From Pseudomonas sp. AN-1 (lineage in GTDB: Bacteria > Pseudomonadota > Gammaproteobacteria > Pseudomonadales > Pseudomonadaceae): a stretch of DNA of 64,000 nucleotides. The stretch spans positions 1,798,001 to 1,862,000 of the forward strand of contig NZ_CP139195.1 in NCBI RefSeq assembly GCF_034057115.1, given 5' to 3'. Below the pieces are notes generated by a model that searched no databases, was not told the origin of the DNA, and saw nothing but the letters and a program-made list of their open reading frames with translations. The position numbers were made by a program, and so were the translations under genes. Below, piece after piece: positions 15,817-25,373 of the stretch; positions within the stretch are counted from its first letter, which is position 1, and every line of letters begins with the position of its first letter.

Positions 15817-17091
15817 ATGAGAATCGCCCTGCTGGCCTTCCACTTCCGCCCCGACGAGGCGGTCGGCGCCATCCGCCCGGAGAACTGGGCCAACTGGCTG
15901 GCCGAGGAGCACGAGGTGCACGTGGTCACCCGCGCCGCCGGCGCCGGCCCAAGCGACGCCAGCGCGGATGCCGCCGCCCCCTACCGGGTGGTGCGTACCC
16001 GCTCGCGGGCGATCGCCCTGATCGAGACGCTCAACGCCTGGCGCAAGCGCGCCCGCCTGCAGCGGGCGGTGGCGCAGGCCGGCCAGGCCAGGGCAGCCGG
16101 CGGCCCGGCCAAGGTCGGCTCAGGCGTGCTGACCTACCGCATGCCCTGCCTGCACGACCTCTGGCTGCCGTCCGCCTACCGGGCGCTGCAGAGCATCCGT
16201 CCCGAGCTGGTGATCGCCACCCACAGCCCCTACATCAGCCTGGTCACGGCCCTGCTGTACTGCCTGAACCATCCCGACACCAAGCTGTGGGTGGACTTCC
16301 GCGACCTGTGGGCCGACGACCACAAGTCCACCGGACTGCCGCCGTTCTCCCTGCTGGAGCGCTACCTGGAGAAACGCGCGCTGGCGCGCGCCGAGGTCGT
16401 CTCCACGGTCAGCCAGGGCCTGCAGGCGGCCCTCGACCGCTCGCTCGGCGCCGCGCGCACCCGGCTGATCTACAACTGCCCCGGCCAGTGCGCCGATGCC
16501 GCCGCCGGTGCGCCGCGGCCGGCCGGCGCGCCGCTGACCCTGAGCTACACCGGCAGCCTGTTCGACGCCTGGCGCGATCCCGCGCCGCTGCTGCAGCGGC
16601 TGGTGGCGCTGCGCGCGGATGGGCGGATAGCCCCGGACGCGGTGCGCTTCTGCGTGGCCTCGAACCACCCGGGCAGCCTGCTCGAGGTCGCCCACCGGCT
16701 CGGCGCCGAGGGCTTCGTCGACTTCCGCGGCGCCCTGCCGCGGGCCGAATCCATCGCCCTGCAGCGCCAGTCGGACATCCTCGTCCTGCTCGAGTCGCCG
16801 GCCCCCGAAGCGCGCGGGGTACTGACCGGCAAGCTGTTCGAGTACCTCGCCACCGACAAGCCGATCCTGGCCCTCGGCCCCGACCAGCACTCGGAAATCA
16901 GCAGGGTCCTCGAGCAGCACGGTCGCCGGCTGAGCCTCGACGACCTCGAGCGCATCCTCGACGGGCGGATGCTCCTGCCGAAGCAGCAGCCGGTCGACTA
17001 CGCACTCGTCTCCCGGCAGCAACTGCTCGCGGCCGTGCGCACCCTGGCCGCGCCCGACCGCGATGCCGCGGGCTGCTGCCAGCCCCAGTAG
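15817..17091 (+). CDS. Glycosyltransferase, GT-B fold (family 4-like)
   Basis: The 424-residue protein has two Rossmann-like halves. The N-terminal acceptor domain (MRIALLAFHFRPDEAVGAIR) contains KLWVDFRDLWADD. The C-terminal donor domain carries LSYTGSLFDAWRDP and an end motif GKLFEYLATDKPILALGPDQ, where the E-x7-E style nucleotide-sugar binding region lies. It presumably transfers one sugar of the repeat unit onto the undecaprenol-linked intermediate at the cytoplasmic membrane face. The donor cannot be told from sequence. It follows the deacetylase by 19 bp; a gap of 96 bp separates it from the polymerase gene. Confidence 0.85.
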   Translation: MRIALLAFHFRPDEAVGAIRPENWANWLAEEHEVHVVTRAAGAGPSDASADAAAPYRVVRTRSRAIALIETLNAWRKRARLQRAVAQAGQARAAGGPAKVGSGVLTYRMPCLHDLWLPSAYRALQSIRPELVIATHSPYISLVTALLYCLNHPDTKLWVDFRDLWADDHKSTGLPPFSLLERYLEKRALARAEVVSTVSQGLQAALDRSLGAARTRLIYNCPGQCADAAAGAPRPAGAPLTLSYTGSLFDAWRDPAPLLQRLVALRADGRIAPDAVRFCVASNHPGSLLEVAHRLGAEGFVDFRGALPRAESIALQRQSDILVLLESPAPEARGVLTGKLFEYLATDKPILALGPDQHSEISRVLEQHGRRLSLDDLERILDGRMLLPKQQPVDYALVSRQQLLAAVRTLAAPDRDAAGCCQPQ

Positions 17092-17187
17092 CCCAGCGCC
17101 GTCCACGCCGTCCCGAGTCAACTCGCAGCACCGGAAGGGAACACCGGCCCCCCGGCCGTCCACAGCCACCATCGAGCCTCGGCCACC

Positions 17188-18327
17188 ATGACGAACCTCA
17201 TCCCCAGCCTGCTGATCGCCACGGCGATCTCCCTGGTGCTGCAGACCAACTACCGGCTGTCCCCGGAACTGGGCGTCGGCGAGATCGGCCTGGCACTGAT
17301 CATCGTCTACGCCATCGCCAGATGCTTCGCCACGCCAGCGCGCACGCCGTCGCTGCGCGAGCACCCGCTGCCGCTGCTCAGCCTGCTCCACCTGCTGGCG
17401 ATCGTGCTGCCGGTCACCGCACTCAACGCCCTCTACGACACCTACGGCATCGCCTTCCGCGACCTGCTGGCCTACCTGCTGTGCGCGCTGACCATCTTCG
17501 CCCTGGCCACCCAGGCCGAGCGCACCCGCCAGATCGCCCTGCTCACCCTCGCCATCACCCTCGCCCTGGTGTCGCTGCAGTACCTGTTCGGCGACGTCAG
17601 CGTCTGGTACGCCACCACCCGCTTCACCGGCGGCGCGCGCAACCCCAACCAGCTGGCCCTCTACCTGGTCTGCCTGATCCTGATCACCGCCATCCACGTC
17701 ACCCGGCCGCTGCTCAGGACGCTCTGCTTCAGCCTGCTGGTGTTCTTCGGCCTGGCCAGCCAGTCCGACGCCTTCCTCGCCTACCTGGCGCTGACCGTCG
17801 GCGTGCTGCTGCTCAGCCTGATCGTCCCCAGCCGCTTCTTCATGCTGGTGGCGCCGGCGACCCTGATGCTCGCGCTGCTGCTCGGCCTGTGGTTCCTCAC
17901 CGACATCGCCAGCGCCCTGGGCAGGCAGTGGTCGCTGGCCGACCAGGGCGGCTCGCGCCTCACCCTGTACATCAACGGCCTGCAGGCCTGGCTCGACAAC
18001 CCGCTGACCTTCGTGCTGGGCAACGGCGCCGGCAACTTCTCGGGGCTGCACGGGCCCTTCCAGGGCTGGGAGGCGCACAACACGCCGATCGACATCCTCA
18101 CCGTCGGCGGCCTGCTCGGCCTGCTCGCCATCTACTTCTTCCCGGTCAAGTGCGCCATCGACGTCTATCGGCTCGACCAGCGCCTGGTGTTCGCCTGCAC
18201 CGCCGGCCTGATCGGCTTCACCTTCTTCCACTTCGTGGCCCGCCACCCGATCTTCTGGGTCACGCTGTTCGTGCTCTATCAGCACATCAAGGAACAACGG
18301 GAGGTTGCCCCAGCATGTGCGGTCTAG
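17188..18327 (+). CDS. wzy: Wzy-type polysaccharide polymerase / O-antigen ligase-like membrane protein
   Basis: This 379-residue protein is strongly hydrophobic, with about ten or eleven predicted membrane segments. It has a larger loop in its second half, around GSRLTLYINGLQAWLDNP and GNGAGNFSGLHGPFQGWEAHN. That loop arrangement, with conserved Arg/His in the periplasmic part, is typical of the Wzy/WaaL superfamily. As the only such protein in locus 1 it is the best candidate to polymerise repeat units in the periplasm after Wzx flips them. The next gene starts 13 bp before its stop codon. A ligase function cannot be excluded. Confidence 0.8.
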   Translation: MTNLIPSLLIATAISLVLQTNYRLSPELGVGEIGLALIIVYAIARCFATPARTPSLREHPLPLLSLLHLLAIVLPVTALNALYDTYGIAFRDLLAYLLCALTIFALATQAERTRQIALLTLAITLALVSLQYLFGDVSVWYATTRFTGGARNPNQLALYLVCLILITAIHVTRPLLRTLCFSLLVFFGLASQSDAFLAYLALTVGVLLLSLIVPSRFFMLVAPATLMLALLLGLWFLTDIASALGRQWSLADQGGSRLTLYINGLQAWLDNPLTFVLGNGAGNFSGLHGPFQGWEAHNTPIDILTVGGLLGLLAIYFFPVKCAIDVYRLDQRLVFACTAGLIGFTFFHFVARHPIFWVTLFVLYQHIKEQREVAPACAV

Positions 18328-20303
18328 CCGGTTTCTGGTCGGTGGGCGTCAGCGACACCAGCGCCTCGCCGGGCATCGCCTGGCGCATGGCCAATACCCT
18401 GCGCAGCCGCGGACCGGACGATGGCGGGGTATGGCTGGACCAGGCGCACAACCTGGCCCTCGGCCATCGCCGCCTGGCGATCCTCGACCTGTCGCCGGCC
18501 GGCCACCAGCCGATGCAGTCGGCCTGCGAGCGCTACGTGATCGCCTTCAACGGCGAGATCTACAACCACCTGGAGCTGCGCGGCCAGCTCGAGGCCGCAG
18601 ACCGCGCGCCGGCGTGGCGCAGTCACTCCGACACCGAGACGCTGCTCGCCGGCTTCGCCGCCTGGGGCGTCGAGCGCACCCTCAAGGCCTGCATCGGCAT
18701 GTTCGCCATCGCCCTGTGGGACCGCCAGGCGCGCCAGCTCACCCTGGCCCGCGACCGCCTGGGCGAGAAGCCGCTGTACTACGGCTGGCAGGGCAACACC
18801 CTGCTGTTCGGCTCTGAACTCAAGGCGCTCAGGGCGCACCCGGCGTTCCGCGCCGGAGTGGACCGCGGCGCGCTGACCCTGCTGCTGCGCCACAACTGCA
18901 TCCCGGCGCCCTACAGCATCTACCAGGGCATATCCAAGCTGCCGCCCGGGCACTTCGTGACCCTGCCGCTGCACGATGCCACCGCCGCCCGCACCGCCGA
19001 ACCCAGCGCCTACTGGCGCCTCAACGAGGCGGTGGAGCGCGGCCTGGCCGAGCCGTTCGCCGGCAGCGCCGAGGAAGCGGTCGAGCTGCTGCACGCGCAG
19101 CTGTCGCGCAGCATCGGCGCGCAGATGCTTGCCGACGTGCCGCTCGGCGCCTTCCTCAGCGGCGGCGTGGACAGCAGCACGGTCGCCGCGCTGATGCAGG
19201 CGCAGAGCAGCCAGCCGGTGCGCACCTTCACCATCGGCTTCGACGAGGGCGGCTACGACGAGGCCGTGCATGCCAGGGCGGTGGCCCGCCACCTGGGCAC
19301 CGAGCACACCGAGCTGTACGCCAGCCCCGCGGACGCCCTGGCGGTGATCCCGCGCCTGCCGAGCATGTACTGCGAGCCGTTCAGCGACAGCTCGCAGATC
19401 CCCACCTTCCTGGTCAGCCAGCTGGCGCGCCAGCACGTGACGGTGGCGCTCAGTGGCGACGGCGGCGACGAGCTGTTCGGCGGCTACAACCGCTACCTGA
19501 GCGCACGCAAGGTGTGGAGCCAGATGCAGCACCTGCCGGGCTTCGCCCGCCAGGCCGCCGCCGGCCTGCTGCGTGCACTGCCGCCGGCCACCTGGGACCG
19601 CCTGTTCGAGATGGCCAGGCCGCTGCTGCCGCGGCGCCTGCACCTGGCCATCCCCGGCGACAAGGCGCAGAAGCTGGCCGACGTGCTCGAGCTGTCCGAC
19701 AGCCAGGCGTTCTTCCGCCAGCTGACCAGCCACTGGAAGGATCCGGCCAGCCTGGTCATCGGCGCCCGCGAACCGCAGACCCGGCTGACCGACCCGAACG
19801 CCTGGCCGCACAGCGACAGCTTCGAGCACTGGATGATGGCCATGGACGCGCAGACCTACATGGCCGACGACATCCTGGTCAAGGTCGACCGCGCCGCCAT
19901 GGCCACCAGCCTGGAGACCCGCGTGCCGCTGCTCGACCACCGCGTGGTCGAGCTGGCCTGGCGCATGCCGCTGGACCTGAAGATCCGCCAGGGCCAGGGC
20001 AAGTGGCTGCTGCGCCAGGTGCTCTACCGCCACGTGCCACGCGAGCTGATCGAGCGCCCCAAGCAGGGCTTCAGCATCCCGCTGGACCGCTGGCTGCGCG
20101 GCCCGCTGCGCGACTGGGCCGAGGACCTGCTCGACGAGGGCCGCCTGCGTCAGGACGGCTATTTCCATCCCGAACCGATCCGCCGGCTGTGGAACGAGCA
20201 TCTGGGCGGACGCCACAACTGGCAGCACCAGCTCTGGGACGTGCTGATGTTCCAGGCCTGGCTCACGGAGACCCGGCGCCATGAACTTTCTGCTCATCGC
20301 TAG
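18315..20303 (+). CDS. asnB: Glutamine-hydrolysing asparagine synthase-like amidotransferase
   Basis: The 662-residue product has an N-terminal class II glutaminase domain with catalytic Cys2 (MCGLAGFW), plus RGPDDGG and FNGEIYN. It also has an AsnB-type synthetase domain with the ATP-pyrophosphatase loop at Ser282-Ser288 (SGGVDSS) and the LSGDGGDELFGGYNRY motif. Homologues within O-antigen loci, such as WbpS of P. aeruginosa O6, amidate the carboxyl group of hexuronic acids. With wbpO and wbpB/D/E here, uronic-acid amidation fits better than free asparagine synthesis. That assignment is inference. It overlaps its neighbours by 13 and 23 bp. All visible active-site motifs are intact. Confidence 0.9.
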   Translation: MCGLAGFWSVGVSDTSASPGIAWRMANTLRSRGPDDGGVWLDQAHNLALGHRRLAILDLSPAGHQPMQSACERYVIAFNGEIYNHLELRGQLEAADRAPAWRSHSDTETLLAGFAAWGVERTLKACIGMFAIALWDRQARQLTLARDRLGEKPLYYGWQGNTLLFGSELKALRAHPAFRAGVDRGALTLLLRHNCIPAPYSIYQGISKLPPGHFVTLPLHDATAARTAEPSAYWRLNEAVERGLAEPFAGSAEEAVELLHAQLSRSIGAQMLADVPLGAFLSGGVDSSTVAALMQAQSSQPVRTFTIGFDEGGYDEAVHARAVARHLGTEHTELYASPADALAVIPRLPSMYCEPFSDSSQIPTFLVSQLARQHVTVALSGDGGDELFGGYNRYLSARKVWSQMQHLPGFARQAAAGLLRALPPATWDRLFEMARPLLPRRLHLAIPGDKAQKLADVLELSDSQAFFRQLTSHWKDPASLVIGAREPQTRLTDPNAWPHSDSFEHWMMAMDAQTYMADDILVKVDRAAMATSLETRVPLLDHRVVELAWRMPLDLKIRQGQGKWLLRQVLYRHVPRELIERPKQGFSIPLDRWLRGPLRDWAEDLLDEGRLRQDGYFHPEPIRRLWNEHLGGRHNWQHQLWDVLMFQAWLTETRRHELSAHR

Positions 20304-21405
20304 CTTCGCCGATTCGATCCTCGGCTTCCGCGGCCCGCTGCTCGAGGCGCTGCTCGGGCGCGGCCTGACCGTGCACGTGGCCGCGCCGGACCTGCCGCCG
20401 GACAGCCCGGTGCGCCGAGCCCTGGAGGCGCGCGGCATCCGCGTGCACGACATCCCGCTCAAGCGCACCGGCACCAACCCGCTGGCCGACGCCGCCACCC
20501 TGCTCTACCTGTGGCAGCTGATGCTGCGCATCCAGCCGAGCTTCGTGCTGGGCTACACCATCAAGCCGGTGATCTACGGCTCGCTGGCGGCGCTGCTGGC
20601 CCATGTGCCGCGGCGCTACGCGCTGGTCACCGGCCTCGGCTACGTGTTCCAGCAGAACGCCGCCGAGGGCGAACGGCACCTGGCGCTGCGCTCGCTGGTG
20701 CAGCCGCTGTATGCCCTGGCGCTGCGCTGCACGCACAAGGTGTTCCTGCAGAACCCCGACGACCAGGCGCTGTTCCGCAACCTCGGCATCCTGCCGCCGG
20801 CCACCCCCTCCTGCGTGGTCAACGGCTCCGGGGTGGACGTCAGCGAGTACCGGGTCGCACCGCTGCCGGCGACCCCGCACTTCCTGCTGATCGCCCGCCT
20901 GCTCGGCGACAAGGGCGTGCGCGAATACGCCGCCGCGGCGCGCCGGGTGCGCGCGCGCCATCCGCAGGTGGTGTGCAGCCTGGTCGGCTGGATCGACGAC
21001 AACCCGGATGCCATCGAGCAGCGCGAGCTGGACGCCTGGGTGGCCGACGGCACCCTCGCCTACCTCGGTCGCCAGAGCGACGTGCGCCCGGCTATCGCCG
21101 CCTGCAGCGTCTACGTGCTGCCCTCCTACCACGAGGGCACGCCGCGCACGGTGCTGGAGGCCATGGCCATGGGCCGCGCCATCGTCACCAGCGACGCCCC
21201 CGGCTGCCGCGAGACGGTGGTCGACGGCGACAACGGCTTCCTGGTGCCGGTGCGCGACGTCGACGCCCTCGAGGCCGCCATGCTGCGCTTGATCGAGGAG
21301 CCGGGGCTGGCCCGGCGCATGGGCGCGCGCGCGCGCCAGGTGGCCGAGGACAAGTACGACGTGCACCGCGTCAACGCGGTGATGCTGCAGGAGATGGGGA
21401 TATGA
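20281..21405 (+). CDS. Glycosyltransferase family 4 (PglA/WbpH-like)
   Basis: The 374-residue GT-B enzyme has an N-terminal acceptor domain beginning NFLLIASFADSILGFRGPLL and containing GYTIKPVIYGSLAA. The donor domain includes LLIARLLGDKGVREYAAAAR and the nucleotide-sugar motif LPSYHEGTPRTVLEAMAMG, with both glutamates. It resembles transferases that add the second sugar next to a PglC-type phosphoglycosyl transferase. That transferase is encoded by the next gene, with a 4-bp overlap. The donor is probably a HexNAc or HexNAc uronic acid nucleotide; this is inferred from context only. Confidence 0.88.
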   Translation: MNFLLIASFADSILGFRGPLLEALLGRGLTVHVAAPDLPPDSPVRRALEARGIRVHDIPLKRTGTNPLADAATLLYLWQLMLRIQPSFVLGYTIKPVIYGSLAALLAHVPRRYALVTGLGYVFQQNAAEGERHLALRSLVQPLYALALRCTHKVFLQNPDDQALFRNLGILPPATPSCVVNGSGVDVSEYRVAPLPATPHFLLIARLLGDKGVREYAAAARRVRARHPQVVCSLVGWIDDNPDAIEQRELDAWVADGTLAYLGRQSDVRPAIAACSVYVLPSYHEGTPRTVLEAMAMGRAIVTSDAPGCRETVVDGDNGFLVPVRDVDALEAAMLRLIEEPGLARRMGARARQVAEDKYDVHRVNAVMLQEMGI

Positions 21406-21995
21406 GCAAGCGCCTGTTCGACCTCCTGGTTTCCGCCACCGCCCTGCTGCTGCTCGCTCCGCTGCTGGCGCTGATCGCCTGGCAGGTACGCCGCCGCCTC
21501 GGCGCGCCGGTGCTGTTCCGCCAGCTGCGCCCGGGGCGCAACGGCATGCCCTTCGAGATCGTCAAGTTCCGCACCATGCGCGACGCCGTCGACGCGCACG
21601 GCGAGCCGCTGCCCGACCACGAGCGACTGACCCCCTTCGGCCGCTGGCTGCGCGCCAGCAGCCTCGACGAGCTGCCCGAGCTGTGGAACGTGCTCAGGGG
21701 CGACATGAGCCTGGTCGGCCCGCGCCCGCTGCTGATGGAGTACCTGCCGCTGTACGACGCCGAGCAGTTCCGCCGCCACGCGGTGCGTCCCGGGGTCACC
21801 GGCTGGGCCCAGGTCAACGGCCGCAACGCCCTGAGCTGGGAGGAGAAGTTCCGCCTCGACCTGTGGTACGTCGACCACCAGTCGTTCGCCCTCGACCTGA
21901 AGATCCTCGCCCTGACCCTCGCCAAGGTGCTGGCCCGCGAGGGCATCAGCGCCGCCGGCGAGGCGACCATGCCCAAGTTCACCGGCAGCAAGTAG
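21402..21995 (+). CDS. Small initiating phosphoglycosyl transferase (PglC/WcaJ C-terminal-type sugar transferase)
   Basis: The 197-residue monotopic membrane protein consists of just the catalytic domain of the bacterial sugar transferase family. A re-entrant hydrophobic segment lies at residues 1-30. It then has KFRTMRDA, the SLDELPELWNVLRGDMSLVGPRP signature (split here as LDELPELWNVLRGDM and SLVGPRPLL), and PGVTGWAQVNGRN. The size equals PglC rather than the long WbaP/WcaJ forms. It starts the repeat unit by moving a sugar-1-phosphate from a UDP-sugar to undecaprenyl phosphate. PglC proper uses UDP-diNAc-bacillosamine; a PglF-like dehydratase (32870) and a DegT aminotransferase (23045) nearby would suit such a donor. 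Confidence 0.92.
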   Translation: MSKRLFDLLVSATALLLLAPLLALIAWQVRRRLGAPVLFRQLRPGRNGMPFEIVKFRTMRDAVDAHGEPLPDHERLTPFGRWLRASSLDELPELWNVLRGDMSLVGPRPLLMEYLPLYDAEQFRRHAVRPGVTGWAQVNGRNALSWEEKFRLDLWYVDHQSFALDLKILALTLAKVLAREGISAAGEATMPKFTGSK

Positions 21996-22016
21996 CTCCC
22001 CCCGGAGGGCATCGCC

Positions 22017-23024
22017 ATGGATATCGACGAGATCCGCACCCCGGCCGACTGGGCAACGGCCCTCACGCAGGCGCCGCGCCACGACTGCTACCACACCTGG
22101 GAGTACCACCGCATCGCCCAGGGCAGCGGCGAGGGCGAGCCGCTGCTGTTCGCCGTGCGCACGTCGCGCGGCGGCCTGCTGCTGCCGCTGCTGGAGCGGG
22201 CGGTCGCCGGCTCCACGCGCCGCGACCTGACCTCGGTATACGGCTACCCCTCGCCGCTGGCCTGGGGCGAGCTGACGGCCGACGCGCTCGCCCGACTCTG
22301 GGAGCAACTGCTCGCCCACCTGGCCCGGCGCGACTACGTCAGCCTGTTCTCGCGCTGCCACCCGCTGCTCACCCCGGCCCTGCCGGGCGAGACGCTGCAG
22401 CGCTCGGGGCCGGTGGTGCTCATCGACCTCGACCGGCCGGAGCAGGAGCAACTCGGCGACTACCGCGACAACCACCGTCGCGACCTGCGCAAGCTCGCCC
22501 GCCTGGGCGTCGCCTGCCACGCCGAGGCGCCGGGCGAGGCGCTGGCCGAGTTCGTCGCCAACTACGAGGCGACCATGCGCAACCTGCAGGCCGAGCCCTA
22601 CTACTTCTTCGCGCCACGCTACTACCGCGAACTGCTGGCGGCGCCGAGCTTCGACGCCCGCCTGTATACCTGCCGGCTCGACGGCCAGGCGATCTGCAGC
22701 GGCCTGTTCATCTTCTGCGGCGACTTCGTGCAGTACCACCTGGGCGGTACCGCGCCGGCCTTCGCCGCGCTGGCGCCCACCAAGCTGATGTTCGATAGCG
22801 TGCGCCGCGACGCCGCGCGGGAGGGCCGCCGCCACTTCTGCCTGGGCGGCGGACTGGGCTGCCGGGAAGACTCGCTGTTCAACTTCAAGGCCGGCTTCTC
22901 GCGCCAGACCCGCGACTTCTGCCTGATCCGCAAGATCCTCGATCCCGAGGAATACCAGCGACTGTCGGCCAGGATGCCGAACCAGACCCACTACTTTCCA
23001 TGCTACCGGGCTCTGCCAGCCTGA
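22017..23024 (+). CDS. FemAB/BioF2-like GNAT-fold protein, putative tailoring transferase B
   Basis: The 335-residue soluble protein has the double GNAT arrangement typical of the FemAB-like Acetyltransf_6 group. YHTWEYHRIAQG lies near the N-terminus. The central DYRDNHRRDLRKLARLG segment has the usual basic N-x-R-R-x-[IL]-R-K pattern. A C-terminal motor part carries CLGGGLGCREDSLFNFKAGF. It differs clearly from the paralogous pair at 13324 and 31876, so the locus holds two subfamilies. It is 21 bp after the phosphoglycosyl transferase and 20 bp before an aminotransferase, which would fit N-acylation of an amino sugar. No substrate can be assigned. Confidence 0.75.
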   Translation: MDIDEIRTPADWATALTQAPRHDCYHTWEYHRIAQGSGEGEPLLFAVRTSRGGLLLPLLERAVAGSTRRDLTSVYGYPSPLAWGELTADALARLWEQLLAHLARRDYVSLFSRCHPLLTPALPGETLQRSGPVVLIDLDRPEQEQLGDYRDNHRRDLRKLARLGVACHAEAPGEALAEFVANYEATMRNLQAEPYYFFAPRYYRELLAAPSFDARLYTCRLDGQAICSGLFIFCGDFVQYHLGGTAPAFAALAPTKLMFDSVRRDAAREGRRHFCLGGGLGCREDSLFNFKAGFSRQTRDFCLIRKILDPEEYQRLSARMPNQTHYFPCYRALPA

Positions 23025-23044
23025 CCGTCACGGAGGGGTTCACC

Positions 23045-24220
23045 ATGCTGAACACCAGCTTCTCGCCATGGCCGTGCTTCACGGAGGAAGAGGCCAACGC
23101 GGTGCGCGACGTCATCCTGTCCAACAGGGTCAACTACTGGACCGGCGAGGAATGCCACCTGTTCGAGAAGGAATTCGCCGAGTGGTCCGGCGCCGAGTAC
23201 GCCATCGCCCTGGAGAACGGCACCGTGGCGCTGGACGTCGCCCTCAAGGGCCTCGGCATCGGCCCGGGCGACGAGGTGGTGGTGACGCCGCGCACCTTTC
23301 TCGCCTCGGTATCCAGCATCGTCAACGCCGGCGCGGTGCCGGTGTTCGCCGAGGTGGATCGCGACTCGCAGAACATCACCGCCGAGACCATCCGCGCCGT
23401 GCTGACGCCGCGCACCCGGGCGGTGATCTGCGTGCACTTGGCCGGCTGGCCGTGCGACATGGATCCGATCATGGCGCTGGCCGCCGAGCACGACCTCAAG
23501 GTGATCGAGGACTGCGCCCAGGCCCACGGCGCCCGCTACAAGGGGCGTTCGGTCGGCACCATCGGCCACGTCGGTGCCTGGTCGTTCTGCCAGGACAAGA
23601 TCATCACCACCGGCGGCGAGGGCGGCATGGTCACCACCAACAGCCGCGAGCTGTGGTCGACCATGTGGTCGCTCAAGGACCACGGCAAGAGCTGGGAGGC
23701 GGTGCACCGCCCGCACACCGGGCCGGGCTTCCGCTGGCTGCACGAACGCTTCGGCACCAACTGGCGAATGATGGAGGTGCAGGCGGTGATCGGCCGCATC
23801 CAGCTGCGCCGCCTCGATGCCTGGCACGCCCGCCGCCTGGCCAACGCCGAGCGCATCTGGGACTGCGCCCGCCAGCTGCGCGGCCTGCGCGTGCCGCGCC
23901 TGCCCGCCGAGCTCGTGCACGCCGCCTACAAGTGCTACCTGTTCGTCGAGCCCGGCCAGCTCGCCGCCGGCTGGGACCGCGACCGCATCCTCGCCGCGAT
24001 CGACGCCCGCGGCGTGCCCTGCTTCTACGGCTCCTGCTCGGAGGTCTACCTGGAAAAGGCCTTCGACGACACCCGCTGGCGCCCGGCCGAGCGCCTGCCG
24101 GTGGCCCGCGAACTGGGCGAGACCAGCCTGATGTTCCTCGTCCACCCGACCCTCACCGACGCCGAGATCGACAAGACCTGCGCCGTGCTGGGCGAGGTGA
24201 TGGACGAGGCCGCCTACTGA
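23045..24220 (+). CDS. DegT/DnrJ/EryC1-family PLP aminotransferase (sugar 4-aminotransferase candidate)
   Basis: The 391-residue enzyme has the fold-type I PLP features: ALENGTVALDVALKGLG near residue 60, the phosphate-contact region IEDCAQAHGARYKG, and the internal aldimine lysine in SFCQDKIITTGGEGG. The ATG at 23045 has AGGGG 8 bp upstream and gives the family N-terminus (MLNTSFSPWPCF...). It likely transfers an amino group to a keto-sugar nucleotide. The WbpM/PglF-like 4,6-dehydratase at 32870-34942 could make its substrate, giving a PglE-like step. This differs from the WbpE-type enzyme encoded just after it. Confidence 0.87.
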   Translation: MLNTSFSPWPCFTEEEANAVRDVILSNRVNYWTGEECHLFEKEFAEWSGAEYAIALENGTVALDVALKGLGIGPGDEVVVTPRTFLASVSSIVNAGAVPVFAEVDRDSQNITAETIRAVLTPRTRAVICVHLAGWPCDMDPIMALAAEHDLKVIEDCAQAHGARYKGRSVGTIGHVGAWSFCQDKIITTGGEGGMVTTNSRELWSTMWSLKDHGKSWEAVHRPHTGPGFRWLHERFGTNWRMMEVQAVIGRIQLRRLDAWHARRLANAERIWDCARQLRGLRVPRLPAELVHAAYKCYLFVEPGQLAAGWDRDRILAAIDARGVPCFYGSCSEVYLEKAFDDTRWRPAERLPVARELGETSLMFLVHPTLTDAEIDKTCAVLGEVMDEAAY

Positions 24221-24266
24221 CACGCTCCACCCGGAGCGGCCCCATCCCCCGCCAGAGGGCACGGAA

Positions 24267-25373
24267 ATGATCGAGTTCATCGACCTGCAAGCCCAGCAGC
24301 AGCGCATCCGCGAGCGCATCGAGGCCGGCATCCGTCGCGTCCTCGACCACGGCCAGTACATCCTCGGCCCGGAAGTGGCCGAACTGGAGGAGCGCCTGAG
24401 CGCCTTCTCCGGCGCCCGCCACTGCATCACCTGCGCCAACGGCACCGACGCCCTGCAGATCGCCCTGATGGCGCTGGGCGTCGGCCCGGGCGACGAGGTG
24501 ATCACCCCCGCCCTGACCTTCGTCGCCACCGCTGAAACCGTGGCCCTGCTCGGCGCGCGGCCGGTGTACGTCGACATCGAGCCACACACCGGCACCCTCG
24601 ACCCGGCGCTGCTGGAGGCAGCCATCACCGAGCGCACCCGCGCCCTGGTGCCGGTGTCGCTGTACGGCCAGTGCGCCGACCTCGACGCCATCAACGCCAT
24701 CGCCGCCCGTCACGGCCTGCCGGTGATCGAGGACGCGGCGCAGAGCTTCGGCGCCAGCTACAAGGGCCGCCGCTCGTGCAGCCTGACCACCATCGCCTGC
24801 ACCAGCTTCTTCCCCAGCAAGCCGCTGGGCTGCTACGGCGACGGCGGGGCGATCTTCACCGGCGACGACGAGCTGGCCCGGGTGCTGCGCCAGATCGCCC
24901 GCCACGGCCAGGATCGCCGCTACCACCACGTGCGGGTCGGCGTGAACAGCCGCCTGGACACCCTGCAGGCGGCCATCCTGCTGCCCAAGCTGGACATCCT
25001 CGAGGAGGAGATCGAGCTGCGCCAGCAGGTGGCCGCGCGCTACGACCGCCTGCTCGCCGCGGCCGGCTGCGGCCGCGAAGGCTCGGCGCTGCTGGCCATG
25101 CCGCACGTCGCGCCGCACAACCGCAGCGCCTGGGCCCAGTACACCGTCCGCGTGGCCGAGCGCAGCGCCCTGCAGCAGCGCCTGGAAGCGGCCGGCGTGC
25201 CCACCGCGGTGCACTATCCGATCCCGCTCAACCGCCAGCCGGCGGTGGCCGATCCGGACGCCGTGCTGCCGGTGGGCGACCTGCTGGCCGAGCAGGTGCT
25301 CAGCCTGCCGATGCATCCCTACCTGGGCGAGGGCGACCAGCTGCAGATCGTCGCCGCCCTGCGGAGCGCATGA
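24267..25373 (+). CDS. wbpE: UDP-2-acetamido-2-deoxy-3-oxo-uronate aminotransferase (WbpE)
   Basis: This 368-residue DegT-family PLP enzyme starts IEFIDLQAQQQRIRERIE, like WbpE. It shows CANGTDALQIALMALG, IEDAAQSFGASYKG and the Schiff-base lysine in TSFFPSKPLGCYGDGGA. The last part has the HYPIPLN segment typical of this clade. WbpE transaminates the 3-keto uronic acid made by WbpB, using glutamate; WbpD then acetylates the product. The distance from wbpB/wbpD (11.5 kb upstream in the same operon) is unusual, since these genes are commonly close together. It overlaps the wzx start by 4 bp. Confidence 0.9.
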   Translation: MIEFIDLQAQQQRIRERIEAGIRRVLDHGQYILGPEVAELEERLSAFSGARHCITCANGTDALQIALMALGVGPGDEVITPALTFVATAETVALLGARPVYVDIEPHTGTLDPALLEAAITERTRALVPVSLYGQCADLDAINAIAARHGLPVIEDAAQSFGASYKGRRSCSLTTIACTSFFPSKPLGCYGDGGAIFTGDDELARVLRQIARHGQDRRYHHVRVGVNSRLDTLQAAILLPKLDILEEEIELRQQVAARYDRLLAAAGCGREGSALLAMPHVAPHNRSAWAQYTVRVAERSALQQRLEAAGVPTAVHYPIPLNRQPAVADPDAVLPVGDLLAEQVLSLPMHPYLGEGDQLQIVAALRSA